Positions 9,029 to 17,728 of a stretch of DNA of 52,364 nucleotides are shown piece after piece. Numbering within the stretch: position 1 is the first letter of the stretch; every line of letters starts with the position of its first letter. The stretch is taken from positions 377 through 52,740 of the forward strand of contig JAOAEA010000026.1 of NCBI GenBank assembly GCA_026417035.1, in the 5' to 3' direction. The stretch comes from Burkholderiales bacterium. GTDB lineage: Bacteria > Pseudomonadota > Gammaproteobacteria > Burkholderiales > SG8-39. The position numbers were made by a program, and so were the translations under genes. A model generated the notes under the pieces. That model was not told the DNA's origin and searched no databases. It worked only from the letters and a program-made list of their open reading frames with translations.

Positions 9029-10127
9029 AGCGCGCCGCTTCGTCGTCAAGGTGGGCAGCGCCCTGGTCACGAACGAGGGCGCCGGGCTCGACCGCGCGGC
9101 GATCGGGCGCTGGGCGTCGCAGATCGCGTCGCTCAAGGGCGCCGGCCGCGAGGTCGTCGTGGTGTCGAGCGGCGCGATCGCCGAGGGCATGCAGCGGCTG
9201 GGCTGGGCGAGACGGCCGCAGGCGATGCACGAGCTGCAGGCCGCGGCCGCCGTCGGGCAGATGGGCCTCGCGCAGGTCTACGAGTCGTGTTTCGCGGAGC
9301 TCGGCCTGCACACGGCGCAGGTGCTCCTGACGCACGCCGACCTCGCCGATCGCCAGCGCTACCTCAACGCGCGCTCGACGCTGCGCACGCTGCTCGCGCT
9401 CGGCGTCGTCCCCGTCATCAACGAGAACGACACCGTGGTCACCGACGAGATCAAGTTCGGCGACAACGACACGCTCGCCGCGCTCGTGACCAACCTGATC
9501 GAGGCCGACGTGCTGGTGATCCTCACCGACCAGCCGGGCCTCTACACGTCGGATCCGCGCGCCGACCCGGCGGCGACGCTGGTCGCCGAGGGCCGGGCAG
9601 GAGACCCGGCGCTGGAGGCGATGGCGGGCGGCGCCGGCAGCGCGATCGGCCGGGGCGGGATGATCACGAAGGTGCTCGCGGCCAAGCGCGCAGCGCGCAG
9701 CGGCGCGAGCACCGTCATCGCCTCCGGGCGGGAGCCCGACGTGCTCACCCGCCTCGCCGCGGGCGAGGCGATCGGCACGCTGCTCGTCGCCGACACCGCG
9801 CCGCTCGCCGCCCGCAAGCAGTGGCTCGCCGATCACGTCCAGGTCAGCGGCCGCCTGCACGTCGACGCCGGCGCCGCCCGCGCGCTGGTTCGCGACGGCA
9901 AGAGCCTGTTGCCGATCGGCGTCCGGTCCGTCGAGGGAGAGTTCGAGCGCGGCGCGGTCGTGAGCTGCATCTCGCCCGAGGGCCGCGAGATCGCGCGCGG
10001 GCTGGCCAACTACAGCGCCGCCGAGTCGCGCCGCATCCTCGGCCGTCCGTCGAGCGAGATCGAGGCGACCCTCGGCTACGTGGACGAGCCGGAGCTCATC
10101 CATCGCGACAACCTGGTCGTCCTCTAG
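9009..10127 (+). CDS. proB: Glutamate 5-kinase
   Basis: This enzyme catalyses the first step of proline synthesis, phosphorylating glutamate to glutamyl 5-phosphate. The 372 residues contain the amino-acid kinase domain ([52 protein letters not shown]) and a C-terminal PUA domain from about residue 275. The ATG at 9009 overlaps the obgE end by 20 bases. The obgE-proB pairing is common in Betaproteobacteria. proA is not in the window. Confidence 0.97.
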   Translation: MSPRVAEARRFVVKVGSALVTNEGAGLDRAAIGRWASQIASLKGAGREVVVVSSGAIAEGMQRLGWARRPQAMHELQAAAAVGQMGLAQVYESCFAELGLHTAQVLLTHADLADRQRYLNARSTLRTLLALGVVPVINENDTVVTDEIKFGDNDTLAALVTNLIEADVLVILTDQPGLYTSDPRADPAATLVAEGRAGDPALEAMAGGAGSAIGRGGMITKVLAAKRAARSGASTVIASGREPDVLTRLAAGEAIGTLLVADTAPLAARKQWLADHVQVSGRLHVDAGAARALVRDGKSLLPIGVRSVEGEFERGAVVSCISPEGREIARGLANYSAAESRRILGRPSSEIEATLGYVDEPELIHRDNLVVL

Positions 10128-10139
10128 AAGGGTTGCCGA

Positions 10140-10703
10140 TCAGAAGCCGCGGTCGGGCCGCAGGCCGCCGGTGGCGCCAGTGGCTTCCGGGTGGCCGTAC
10201 TTCAGCGCGTTCACGCCCTCGGCCGCATCCTTCACGGCGCGTCGGCCCGGGCAGAGGTGATAGGCGAAGAGGACGCCGCGCACCTCGTCCGGGCGGCCGA
10301 TCGGCCCCCATTGCGGATCGGCCACCTCGCGCCAAGTCCGGTCCGTCCGCCCATGGGCGTAAACGGCGCGCTCCCGCGTGCTGCACCGGAACGCCTCGTA
10401 GGTCACGTTCTCGGCGCCTCCCGCGCCCTTGCCGACCAGCGTGAACCGCACCACGTCGCCCTGCGCGACCGACAGCGACTTGCCGTCCACGTAATACTGC
10501 AGCGCGGCCGCGCGGCTCGACCGCACGGGGATGAGGTCTTCCGCCGCCGGCCATGCCGGCAGAGCGATGCCGGCGGCGCTGGCCGTGCGCTTCGCCTCGG
10601 GCGGGACGTTGGGATCGCCGGTCGCCGGCAAGGCCGACGGGTCGGGCGTGCCGGCGCAGCCGGCGAGCAGCGCCGCGGCGAGCGCGCCGGCGAAGCGCGT
10701 CAC
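10140..10703 (-). CDS. CNP1-like family lipoprotein
   Basis: This 187-residue protein has a lipoprotein signal (TRFAGALAAALLAGCAG), so Cys16 is the likely lipidated residue. The mature part contains VRFTLVGKGAGGAENVTYE and CSTRERAVYAHGRTDRTW, which match the CNP1-like family found beside proB in Betaproteobacteria. Function is unknown. It is convergent with proB. The GTG start at 10703 overlaps the stop of the upstream DUF3501 gene as GTGA, so the two are probably co-transcribed, perhaps secondarily to insertion of the rubrerythrin cluster. Confidence 0.78.
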   Translation of the reverse strand: MTRFAGALAAALLAGCAGTPDPSALPATGDPNVPPEAKRTASAAGIALPAWPAAEDLIPVRSSRAAALQYYVDGKSLSVAQGDVVRFTLVGKGAGGAENVTYEAFRCSTRERAVYAHGRTDRTWREVADPQWGPIGRPDEVRGVLFAYHLCPGRRAVKDAAEGVNALKYGHPEATGATGGLRPDRGF

Positions 10704-11284
10704 GCGAGATCGCCGACGAGGGAGTTCCGGATCTCCGCCGGGACGGGATCGACCACGGCGCTGTACGCCGGATGGTCGACGCCCACCGCCAGGCCGACGC
10801 CGTACTTCAGCGCCTTCGCCATGTCCTCGGTGAGCTCGAAGCGCAGGAAGTGCACCGACGAGGTCTTCTCCTCGTTCTCGCGCTCGAGGTCCTCGTCGGC
10901 GATCGCGTAGACGCGCGGCGAGCCCTCGACCTGGACGTACACGCGGTCTTCGATGCCCTTCAGCCTCGCCAGCGCCCGGCGGCGCTCTTCCACGTCCGGG
11001 TACTCGATCATCATCGTGGCCTTCCAGTTGCGGCCGTCGGGGATCAGCGGATTGTACGTCTCGAGCTCGTGGCGGATCTCGTCCTCCTCGAAGATCCGCT
11101 CGGCGCGCAGCATCTCCTGCACCTGGTAGCGGATGGTGAGCTCGTCCTCGAAGATGAGCGTCACGTGGTCGCCGAGCGGCAGCCGGCGGTGTTTCTTGTG
11201 GTCCATCACCTTGCGGCGGAACTCGTCGCGCGCGCGCGCGTACGCCTCCAGGGTGAGGATGGAATCGCGTTCGATCTGCGGCAT
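10700..11284 (-). CDS. DUF3501 family protein
   Basis: This 194-residue soluble protein belongs to DUF3501, beginning MPQIERDSILTLEAYARARD and containing the family segment RRLPLGDHVTLIFEDELTIRYQ. Function is unknown. In many proteobacteria the family is encoded with a rubrerythrin and a two-cluster Fe-S protein, exactly as here, which suggests a role in peroxide or redox defence. It lies 22 bases after the Fe-S gene and overlaps the CNP1-like gene start. Confidence 0.87.
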   Translation of the reverse strand: MPQIERDSILTLEAYARARDEFRRKVMDHKKHRRLPLGDHVTLIFEDELTIRYQVQEMLRAERIFEEDEIRHELETYNPLIPDGRNWKATMMIEYPDVEERRRALARLKGIEDRVYVQVEGSPRVYAIADEDLERENEEKTSSVHFLRFELTEDMAKALKYGVGLAVGVDHPAYSAVVDPVPAEIRNSLVGDLA

Positions 11285-11306
11285 GTCTTCTCCGTGCGTT
11301 GCTGTT

Positions 11307-12641
11307 TCAGAGCCCGTAGGCCATGCGGACGAGCGTCAGCGGGTGCGCGAGCGTCGCCGCGGTGAGCTTCGCGTCGCGCGTGCCCTGCTCGATGTGCCGC
11401 CCGCCGAGCTGGCAGTCCGACGAGATGTAATCGGGTTGCGGCTCGGCCATCGCCTTGAACACCGGCTTGCCGATCTTCATCGCCGTCCGGAAGAACTTTT
11501 CCTTCATGCCCCAGGCGCCGGAGTGGCCCGAGCAGCGCTCGACCGTGGTGACGGTGGTGCCGGGGATGAGCTTCAACAGCTCCTCGGTCTTGCGCCCCAT
11601 GTTCTGCACGCGCAGGTGGCACGGGACGTGGTAGGACACCTTGCCGAGCGGCTTCTTGAAATCGGTCTTGAGCAGCCCGTCCTTGTTGCGGGCGACGAGG
11701 TACTCGAACGGGTCGAACATCGCTTCCCGGACGGCCTGCACGTCGGGGTCGTCGGGGAACATGAGCGGAAGCTCCTGCTTGAACTGCAGGGTGCAGGAGG
11801 GGATCGGCGTCACGATCGCGTAGCCCGCGCGCGCGAGCGCCGCCATGCGCGGCACATTGTGCTCCTTCTGGCGCGCGACCTCCTCGAGCGCGCCGCTCTC
11901 CATGTGCGGCATCCCGCAGCAGACCTGGTCGACGAGCACGTACGGGATCTCGTTGTGCGCGAGGATCTTCAGGAGGTCGAGCGCGATGCCCGGCTCGTTG
12001 TAGTTGGCGTAACAAGTCGCGAAGACGGCGACCTTCCCCGGGGTGCGCTCGCCGTCCCTCACGGGGAAGTCCGCGCTCGCCGGGGCGACCGACGGCAGCG
12101 TGTCCACGGCGAAGTCCGGCATCCACGCCTCGCGATCGACGCCGAGGGCCTTCTGCAGGACTTTGCGCCCGAGGGCCGTCCCGTTCACCGCGTTCGCCGC
12201 GCGCGTCACGATCGGGATGCCCGCGAACTGCCCGACGGCGTCGGTGTCGTCGAGCAGGCGGTCGCGCAGCCCCACTTCGCCGCGCTTGTACGCCACGGCC
12301 TTCGCCCGCAGCATCAGATGCGGGAAGTCGACGTTCCACGCGTGCGGCGGGACGTACGGGCACTTCGTCATGTAGCAGAGGTCGCAGAGATAGCACTGCT
12401 CGACGACCTTGCCGTAGTCCGCCTTGGCGACGCCGTCGACCTCGCCGGTCGGCCCGTTGTCCACGAGGTCGAAGAGCGTCGGGAACGCGTGGCACAGGCT
12501 GACGCAGCGGCGGCAGCCGTGGCAGATGTCGAACACGCGCTCCATCTCGTGAAAGAGCTTGTCGCGGTCGTAGAAGTCCGGCGACTGCCAGTCGATGGGG
12601 TGTCGGGTCGGTGCTTCGAGACTGCCTTCACGGACGGTCAT
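11307..12641 (-). CDS. Two-cluster Fe-S protein with CCG-like domains (GlpC/HdrD-like)
   Basis: The 444 residues carry two cysteine motifs near the N-terminus, Cys40-43-46-50 (CHGCRRCVSLC) and Cys83-86-89-94 (CYLCDLCYMTKC), as in electron-transfer proteins. Two cysteine-rich heterodisulfide-reductase-type domains follow: the first keeps the Cys pair in VDQVCCGMPHMESG; the second has CSGHSG where CCG is usual, so it probably has an altered cluster site. It most likely moves electrons for the adjacent rubrerythrin and DUF3501 proteins. It is not the sHdr complex, whose genes are at the other end of the window. Substrate unknown. Confidence 0.85.
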   Translation of the reverse strand: MTVREGSLEAPTRHPIDWQSPDFYDRDKLFHEMERVFDICHGCRRCVSLCHAFPTLFDLVDNGPTGEVDGVAKADYGKVVEQCYLCDLCYMTKCPYVPPHAWNVDFPHLMLRAKAVAYKRGEVGLRDRLLDDTDAVGQFAGIPIVTRAANAVNGTALGRKVLQKALGVDREAWMPDFAVDTLPSVAPASADFPVRDGERTPGKVAVFATCYANYNEPGIALDLLKILAHNEIPYVLVDQVCCGMPHMESGALEEVARQKEHNVPRMAALARAGYAIVTPIPSCTLQFKQELPLMFPDDPDVQAVREAMFDPFEYLVARNKDGLLKTDFKKPLGKVSYHVPCHLRVQNMGRKTEELLKLIPGTTVTTVERCSGHSGAWGMKEKFFRTAMKIGKPVFKAMAEPQPDYISSDCQLGGRHIEQGTRDAKLTAATLAHPLTLVRMAYGL

Positions 12642-12720
12642 GGCCGAGGGTTTCCGTTGCGGATCCGGGGATGTGGTGCGCGTCGTGCATCACGCCACGC
12701 AGGCGCGCGGCGGGTGAATC

Positions 12721-12749
12721 AAAAAGAGGGAGCGGTCGCCCGCCCCCTC
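12721..12749 (-). terminator. Rho-independent terminator after rubrerythrin
   Basis: On the minus strand a 10-bp stem (GAGGGGGCGG with CCGCTCCCTC, one G-U pair) closes a GCGA tetraloop and is followed directly by TTTTT. It begins 28 bases after the rubrerythrin stop and lies before the Fe-S gene, so most rubrerythrin transcripts should end here, with weaker read-through into the rest of the set. Confidence 0.82.
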
Positions 12750-12776
12750 CTTCCAGCGCGCGGGCGCGCCGCGGCT

Positions 12777-13196
12777 TCAGTCGGCCAGTGCGTCGAGGGC
12801 CTTCTGGAACCGGTTGGCGTGCGAGCGCTCGGCTTTCGCCAGCGTCTCGAACCAGTCGGCGATCTCGTCGAAGCCCTCCTGGCGCGCTTCCTTGGCCATG
12901 CCCGGGTACATGTCGGTGTACTCGTGCGTCTCGCCGGCGATCGCGGACTTCAGGTTGTCGCGCGAGCCGCCCATCGGCATCCCCGTGGCGGGATCGCCGA
13001 CCTTCTCGAGGTACTCCAGGTGGCCGTGGGCGTGGCCGGTCTCGCCCTCGGCGGTCGAGCGAAACAGCGCCGCGACGTCGTTCTGGCCCTCGACATCCGC
13101 CTTGTTCGCGAAATAGAGATAGCGGCGGTTGGCCTGGGATTCGCCCGCGAAGGCGGCCTTCAGGTTGGCCTCGGTCTTGGAACCCTTCAGTTGCAT
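12777..13196 (-). CDS. Rubrerythrin-family diiron protein lacking rubredoxin domain
   Basis: A 139-residue four-helix diiron protein, expected to reduce hydrogen peroxide. The paired helices carry [46 protein letters not shown] and [13 protein letters not shown], giving the Glu and His ligands. The rubredoxin Cys domain of classical rubrerythrin is missing, so electrons must come from another protein; the neighbouring Fe-S protein is the obvious candidate. AAAGGAGG precedes the ATG at good spacing. Two perfect inverted repeats lie upstream and a terminator downstream, so the gene is probably individually regulated. Confidence 0.92.
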   Translation of the reverse strand: MQLKGSKTEANLKAAFAGESQANRRYLYFANKADVEGQNDVAALFRSTAEGETGHAHGHLEYLEKVGDPATGMPMGGSRDNLKSAIAGETHEYTDMYPGMAKEARQEGFDEIADWFETLAKAERSHANRFQKALDALAD

Positions 13197-13227
13197 GGAG
13201 TGCCTCCTTTCGTTGCGGTTGAGACGA

Positions 13228-13261
13228 GTTTTAGACTTGATCTAAAACTTCGACGAAGTTT
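13228..13261 (-). promoter_or_regulatory. Two perfect inverted repeats upstream of rubrerythrin
   Basis: Two operator-like palindromes overlap at their edge. GTTTTAGA-CTTGA-TCTAAAAC occupies 13228-13248 and AAACTTCG-A-CGAAGTTT occupies 13245-13261. Both are exact and stand out as AT-rich in a GC-rich genome. They sit 32-65 bases before the rubrerythrin ATG, in the expected promoter zone. I do not recognise the regulator; a redox or iron-sensing repressor or activator is likely from context. Confidence 0.68.
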
Positions 13262-13311
13262 AAGAGGCTGCCGCCGAACTGTCAAGCCGGCAGCCCCGCG
13301 GTGATCCCGCT

Positions 13312-13908
13312 TCAGCCCCTTCCGCCGATCGCCGACTCCAGCTCGGCGAAGCTCCGCGCGGCGACCGAGAGCTCGTAGGTGATCCCGATCGCGCTCGCGA
13401 TGTGGCTGAGCGACAGAATGCCCCTCACGTACTCGGCGCCGCCCTCGACCTCCGCGACGAGCGCGTGCTGGCGCCCGGCACGCGCCAGGGTCGCGACCAC
13501 CCGGCCCACTGACGCGGCGCGCAGGTCGTCGAGGAGCAGCGTTTCGAGCTCGTGCGCCGGGGTCATGACGTCGCGCACCAGCACCTCGGCTCGCGGCACG
13601 TCGCGCTCCCGCGCCGCCTGGAGCGGCCGCTCGCCGAGGAGATCGGTCGCCGTGAGGATACCGAGCACCCGTCGCGACTCGTCGGTCACGAGCAGCGACC
13701 GGACGCCACGGCGCATCATCGTGCGGTTGGCCTCGTCTGCGGTCGCCGAGGGTTCGATCGCCGCGGCCGGCACGGCGAGGAAGTCGGTCATGAAGCCGAT
13801 CGCCGGCGAATCGAGGGTCAGCCGTCCGGGCGCCGCCTGCGCGGGCTCGCGGACCCGGGCCCCGCGAGCGAGGGGACGGCACGGCAGCGGCAGATAGTCT
13901 CGGTGCAT
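13312..13908 (-). CDS. CBS-pair domain protein
   Basis: A 198-residue protein with two CBS motifs, roughly residues 40-95 (FMTDFLAVPAAAIEPS ... GVRSLLVTDESRRVLGILTATDLL) and 105-180 (VRDVMTPAHELETLLL ... GILSLSHIASAIG). CBS pairs bind adenosyl nucleotides and act as energy or redox sensors. No enzymatic domain is attached, so it may regulate a partner. The ATG at 13908 follows AGGAGGG; an in-frame start farther upstream would run into the neighbouring gene. It lies between rubrerythrin and the MBL-like gene on the same strand. Confidence 0.85.
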   Translation of the reverse strand: MHRDYLPLPCRPLARGARVREPAQAAPGRLTLDSPAIGFMTDFLAVPAAAIEPSATADEANRTMMRRGVRSLLVTDESRRVLGILTATDLLGERPLQAARERDVPRAEVLVRDVMTPAHELETLLLDDLRAASVGRVVATLARAGRQHALVAEVEGGAEYVRGILSLSHIASAIGITYELSVAARSFAELESAIGGRG

Positions 13909-13936
13909 CGCACGCCCTCCTGCGGACCCGGCCGCC

Positions 13937-14557
13937 TCAGGCGTCGAGCGCGGCAGCGAGCCCGTCGGAAAAGAGTTTACCCGCTCCCGGACCGATCCGG
14001 CTCGAGCCGTGGACGTAGTCGTCGCAGAACGCATACTCGAAGGCGAGGTCCCGGATCCCGAGCGCGCCGATGAGGCGGTTCTCGTAGGAGTAGTCGTCCC
14101 GGTGAGGCCGCAGCATCTGCGGCGCCGCGTGCTCGAACGCCGGACCGAAGAACACGAGGCCGGGGGGCTCTTTCACGCGCAGCGCGCAGGTGCCGCGCGT
14201 CCGGCCCGACAGCATCAGGAAGTCGAGCCGACCGTAGAGCCGCACGTCCCCGGTCACGGATTCGTCGATGGTGCCTGCGATGGCGGGCGTCTCCTCCGCG
14301 CTCGCGATCGTGCGCGCTCCCGTCGCCGCGCGCCAGCGCTCGACGTCGCGTGCGCCGCGCGCGCTCGGGTAGAAGATGAACGACGGCCGCACGACGGCGG
14401 CGACGGCGGCGAGCCTCGCTTCGCAGAACGCCGGAGTGTTCACGAGGATGCCGCCCGCACGCTCGTCGAGGAGGAGGAAGACCGCGGGCGCGCTGTCGGC
14501 GAGAACATGGACCGCGCGGCGCGGCAGCCGCACGAGCTCGATCAGTCGCTCCGTCAC
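13937..14557 (-). CDS. Degenerate metallo-beta-lactamase-like protein, function unknown
   Basis: A 206-residue protein. Its pattern resembles the beta-lactamase hydrolase fold: AGGILVNTPAF, then SFIFYPSARGARDVERWRAA, ARTIASAEETP, and LMLSGRTRGTCALRV leading to LVFFGPAFE. The zinc motif HxHxDH is absent, with FYPSARGARD in its place, so it should not be a normal metal hydrolase. The fold call comes from segment order only and is tentative. It is co-directional with the CBS gene, 28 bases away. Confidence 0.5.
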   Translation of the reverse strand: MTERLIELVRLPRRAVHVLADSAPAVFLLLDERAGGILVNTPAFCEARLAAVAAVVRPSFIFYPSARGARDVERWRAATGARTIASAEETPAIAGTIDESVTGDVRLYGRLDFLMLSGRTRGTCALRVKEPPGLVFFGPAFEHAAPQMLRPHRDDYSYENRLIGALGIRDLAFEYAFCDDYVHGSSRIGPGAGKLFSDGLAAALDA

Positions 14558-14611
14558 GGCCGGAACTCCGCGCAGGCGATCATCCCGCGGGAGCGCCCCG
14601 AGGGTGCACCC

Positions 14612-15136
14612 CTAGTCTTGCGGCCGCCCGAGGCGCGCGCCCGGGAATCGGGCGCGGCGCTGGTCGCGCGAGAGGAACGGCGCCAGCTCGGTCAGCGCCT
14701 GCCGATACACCTCGCGCTTGAACTCGATGACGCTCTCGAGCGGCACCCAGTAGTCGCTCCAGCGCCAGGCATCGAACTCGGGCTTGGGGCTCGCCCGGAG
14801 CGACACGTCGGTGTCGCGGCCGACGAGGCGCAAGAGGAACCAGATCTGCTTCTGGCCCTTGTAGCTGGCGCGCCACTCGCGCCGCACCCACTGGCTCGGC
14901 ACCTCGTAGCGCAGCCAGCCGCGCGTGCGGCCCAGGATGCGCACGTGCGACGGAAGGAGACCGACCTCCTCGCGCAGCTCGCGGTACATCGCCTGCTCCG
15001 GCGTCTCGCCGTGCTTGATGCCCCCTTGCGGGAACTGCCAGGCGTGCTCGCTGACCCGCTTGCCCCAGAAGACCTCGTTCTTCGCGTTCGCGATGATGAT
15101 GCCGACGTTCGGGCGATAGCCTTCGCGGTCGAGCAT
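14612..15136 (-). CDS. rppH: RNA pyrophosphohydrolase (Nudix)
   Basis: RppH removes pyrophosphate from mRNA 5' ends and so starts RNase E decay. The 174 residues begin [15 protein letters not shown] and contain the Nudix box at about residues 38-60 (GGIKHGE ... [10 protein letters not shown]). The ATG at 15136 gives the normal N-terminus; a much longer upstream reading frame overlaps proS and is spurious. It is divergent from proS, as in other Betaproteobacteria. Confidence 0.95.
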   Translation of the reverse strand: MLDREGYRPNVGIIIANAKNEVFWGKRVSEHAWQFPQGGIKHGETPEQAMYRELREEVGLLPSHVRILGRTRGWLRYEVPSQWVRREWRASYKGQKQIWFLLRLVGRDTDVSLRASPKPEFDAWRWSDYWVPLESVIEFKREVYRQALTELAPFLSRDQRRARFPGARLGRPQD

Positions 15137-15272
15137 GTAACCAGCCAAGTTGTCTGACGTTGCGCCGATTCTTCCACAAGTCAGGGCCGATTTGAAGGGA
15201 CGCGCGCCGGGGCGCGCGGGAGCCTGCGGGCGTTCAAGTAGAATCGCGGGTTTCACGAGCGAGCCCCGCACG

Positions 15273-16991
15273 ATGCGCGTCTCCCGCTTCTTCATCTCCA
15301 CCCTCAAGGAGGCCCCTGCCGACGCCGAGGTCGTGAGCCACAAGCTGATGGTCCGCGCCGGGCTCATCCGCAGGCTCGCGGGCGGCATCTACTCGTGGCT
15401 GCCCCTCGGGCTGCGCGTCGTTCGCAAGGTCGAGGCAGTGATCCGCGAGGAGATGGACCGCGCCGGGGCGGTCGAGGTCTTCCTGCCCGCCGTCCAGCCG
15501 GCCGAGCTCTGGCAGGAATCGGCGCGCTGGGACAAGTACGGCCCCGAGCTGCTGCGCCTCAAAGACCGGCACCAGCGCGACTTCGTGATCGGGCCCACCC
15601 ACGAGGAGGTGATCACCGACGTCGCGCGGCGCGAGATCCGCAGCTACCGCCAGCTGCCGGTGCACTTCTACCAGATCCAGACCAAGTTCCGCGACGAGAT
15701 CCGGCCCCGCTTCGGCGTGATGCGCGGGCGCGAGTTCACCATGAAGGACGGCTACTCGTTCCATGCCGGCCACGCGGACCTCGAGCGCGAGTACCGGAAC
15801 ATGTTCGAGACCTACACGCGCATCTTCTCCCGCCTCGGGCTCGGATTCCGCGCCGTCGCCGCCGACACGGGGGCGATCGGCGGCACCGGCTCGCACGAGT
15901 TCCACGTCCTCGCCGACTCGGGCGAGGACGCGATCGCCTACTGCCCCGGCTCGGACTACGCCGCCAACGTCGAGCTCGCCGAGGCGCTCGCCCCGGCAGC
16001 CCCCCGCGCCGCGCCGCGGGAGACGATGCGCAAGGTGCCGACGCCCGGCAAGACCCGCTGCGAGGACGTCGCCGAGCTGCTCGGCCTGCCCCTCACGCAG
16101 ACGGTGAAGTCGATCGCCGTCATGCACGACGACGCGTTCGCCCTGCTCCTGCTGCGCGGCGACCACACGCTGAACGAGATCAAGGCGCAGAAGCTGCCGG
16201 GGCTCGACCCGTTCCGCTTCGCGACCGATGCGGAGGTCGAGCGGCACCTCGGCTGCCGTCCCGGTTCGATCGGCCCGGTCGGCATCGGCAGGGCGATCCG
16301 CGTCGTGGCCGACCGCAGCGTGGCGGCGATGAGCGATTTCGTCTGCGGCGCGAACGAGGAAGGGTTCCACCTGACGGGCGTCAACTTCGGGCGCGACCTC
16401 CCGGAGCCCGGCCTCGTCGCCGACATCCGCAACGTCGTCCCCGGCGACCCGAGCCCCGACGGCAAGGGCCGGCTCGAGATCGCGCGCGGCATCGAGGTCG
16501 GGCACATCTTCCAGCTGCGGACGAAGTACTCCGAGGCGATGAAGGCCACCTACCTCGACGAGAACGGCCGGCAGCAGCCCTTCGAGATGGGGTGCTACGG
16601 CATCGGCGTGACGCGCATCGTCGGCGCGGCGATCGAGCAGAACCACGACGAGCGCGGGATCATCTGGCCCGAGCCGATGGCGCCGTTCCGCGTGGCCCTC
16701 GTTCCGGTCGGTTACCACCGCAGCCCCGCGGTGCGCGAGGCCGCCGACCGCCTGCACGACGCGCTCGAGGCCGCCGGCGTCGAGGTGCTGCTGGACGACC
16801 GCGACGAGCGCCCGGGCGTCATGTTCGCCGACATGGAACTAATTGGCATTCCCCACCGCGTCGTCGTTGGCGAGCGCGGCCTGAAGGATGGCAATATCGA
16901 GTACCAGGGCCGGCGCGACGCGTCGGCCATCCCCGTCCGCCTCGCCGAGGCGGCGGATTTCCTGCGAACGAAACTGTGGCAAGGATCCTGA
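15273..16991 (+). CDS. proS: Prolyl-tRNA synthetase
   Basis: This bacterial-type ProRS charges tRNA-Pro. The 572 residues match the E. coli enzyme length, with class II motifs (motif 2 region [17 protein letters not shown]), the YbaK-like editing insertion at about residues 230-400 and a C-terminal anticodon-binding domain. The ATG at 15273 ([15 protein letters not shown]) is the standard start. The end overlaps the lytic transglycosylase start by 16 bases. It is divergent from rppH. Confidence 0.97.
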   Translation: MRVSRFFISTLKEAPADAEVVSHKLMVRAGLIRRLAGGIYSWLPLGLRVVRKVEAVIREEMDRAGAVEVFLPAVQPAELWQESARWDKYGPELLRLKDRHQRDFVIGPTHEEVITDVARREIRSYRQLPVHFYQIQTKFRDEIRPRFGVMRGREFTMKDGYSFHAGHADLEREYRNMFETYTRIFSRLGLGFRAVAADTGAIGGTGSHEFHVLADSGEDAIAYCPGSDYAANVELAEALAPAAPRAAPRETMRKVPTPGKTRCEDVAELLGLPLTQTVKSIAVMHDDAFALLLLRGDHTLNEIKAQKLPGLDPFRFATDAEVERHLGCRPGSIGPVGIGRAIRVVADRSVAAMSDFVCGANEEGFHLTGVNFGRDLPEPGLVADIRNVVPGDPSPDGKGRLEIARGIEVGHIFQLRTKYSEAMKATYLDENGRQQPFEMGCYGIGVTRIVGAAIEQNHDERGIIWPEPMAPFRVALVPVGYHRSPAVREAADRLHDALEAAGVEVLLDDRDERPGVMFADMELIGIPHRVVVGERGLKDGNIEYQGRRDASAIPVRLAEAADFLRTKLWQGS

Positions 16992-17581
16992 CGCTCCTCG
17001 TCGGACTGGCTGTCGCCGCCGCGCCCCTCGCGGCGGACGCCGGGGCGCAGCAGTACGAGCCGCTCGCCGCGAGCGTGCGGGCGGCGATGTCGCGCGCGGT
17101 CGCCGACCGGGGCGTGCCGCAGCTCAAGTTCGCGGATCCGACCCACGGCTACCGCTGGCTCCTCGAGATGTCGCAGCGGCTCGCGCCGCGGATTCCCGAC
17201 GCGGCCTACCGGGTGGAGCTGCTGAAGGCCGTCCACTACGAGGCGACCCGCGCCGGGCTCGACCCGCAGCTCGTGCTCGGCATCATCGAGGTCGAGAGCG
17301 GCTTCCGCAAGTACGCGGTCTCGAGCGCCGGGGCCCGCGGCCTGATGCAGGTCATGCCCTTCTGGGTGGAGCTGATCGGCGAGCGCGACCACAACCTGTT
17401 CCACCTGCGCACCAACCTGCGCTACGGCTGCACGATCCTGCGCCACTACCTCGACCTCGAGAACGGCGACCTGTTCCGGGCGCTCGGCCGCTACAACGGC
17501 AGCCTCGGCCGCGCGGAGTATCCGCGCATGGTGCTCGCCGCATGGCGCGGCAAGTTCCGCTACGAGGGCCCCCTCGTCTGA
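16976..17581 (+). CDS. Exported lytic transglycosylase (SLT domain)
   Basis: A 201-residue periplasmic murein hydrolase cleaving the MurNAc-GlcNAc bond. The N-terminus is a signal peptide ([20 protein letters not shown]) and the SLT domain carries catalytic Glu107 in [19 protein letters not shown], followed by [10 protein letters not shown] and [13 protein letters not shown]. The GTG at 16976 was chosen because it begins the signal peptide; it overlaps the proS end, an arrangement typical of this pair. Confidence 0.9.
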   Translation: MARILTLLVGLAVAAAPLAADAGAQQYEPLAASVRAAMSRAVADRGVPQLKFADPTHGYRWLLEMSQRLAPRIPDAAYRVELLKAVHYEATRAGLDPQLVLGIIEVESGFRKYAVSSAGARGLMQVMPFWVELIGERDHNLFHLRTNLRYGCTILRHYLDLENGDLFRALGRYNGSLGRAEYPRMVLAAWRGKFRYEGPLV

Positions 17582-17658
17582 ACGGCCCGCGCCGGCGCGC
17601 GGCGCGCCCGTCGGCTGATCGCGGCGTCCGCCCGGGCTGCAAAGAAGTTCCTATGCAT

Positions 17659-17676
17659 TGCCATACCGATATGGCA
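17659..17676. promoter_or_regulatory. Inverted repeat overlapping the -24 element
   Basis: TGCCATA-CCGA-TATGGCA is an exact 7-4-7 palindrome. Its right arm supplies the TGGCA of the sigma-54 -24 box. A bound repressor here would block sigma-54 polymerase, so it is a candidate operator. It may also be a chance extension of the box. Confidence 0.45.
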
Positions 17677-17687
17677 TGTATATTGCA
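17672..17687 (+). promoter_or_regulatory. Sigma-54 promoter of the first PilZ-like gene
   Basis: TGGCATG-TATA-TTGCA matches the -24/-12 consensus TGGCAYR-N4-TTGCW. The invariant GG and GC are exactly 10 bases apart. Transcription should begin near 17698, 31 bases before the coding start at 17729. It requires an NtrC-type activator; PilR is encoded in this window, but no binding site was identified. Confidence 0.78.
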
Positions 17688-17728
17688 ATTCCCGCCATGA
17701 CGCCGCCGGAAGCCGAAGACCCCGCCCG

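Noticed and set aside
11307-12641. Assignment of the Fe-S protein as an sHdr subunit
   Set aside because: It is 40 kb from sHdrB2, lies with DUF3501 and rubrerythrin, and has a different cysteine layout.
12777-13196. Full-length rubrerythrin with rubredoxin domain
   Set aside because: There is no CxxC pair or rubredoxin-like extension before the stop; the protein is only the diiron domain.
15192-15243. proS promoter with TTGAAG and TAGAAT boxes
   Set aside because: The two boxes are about 40 bases apart, too far for a sigma-70 promoter.
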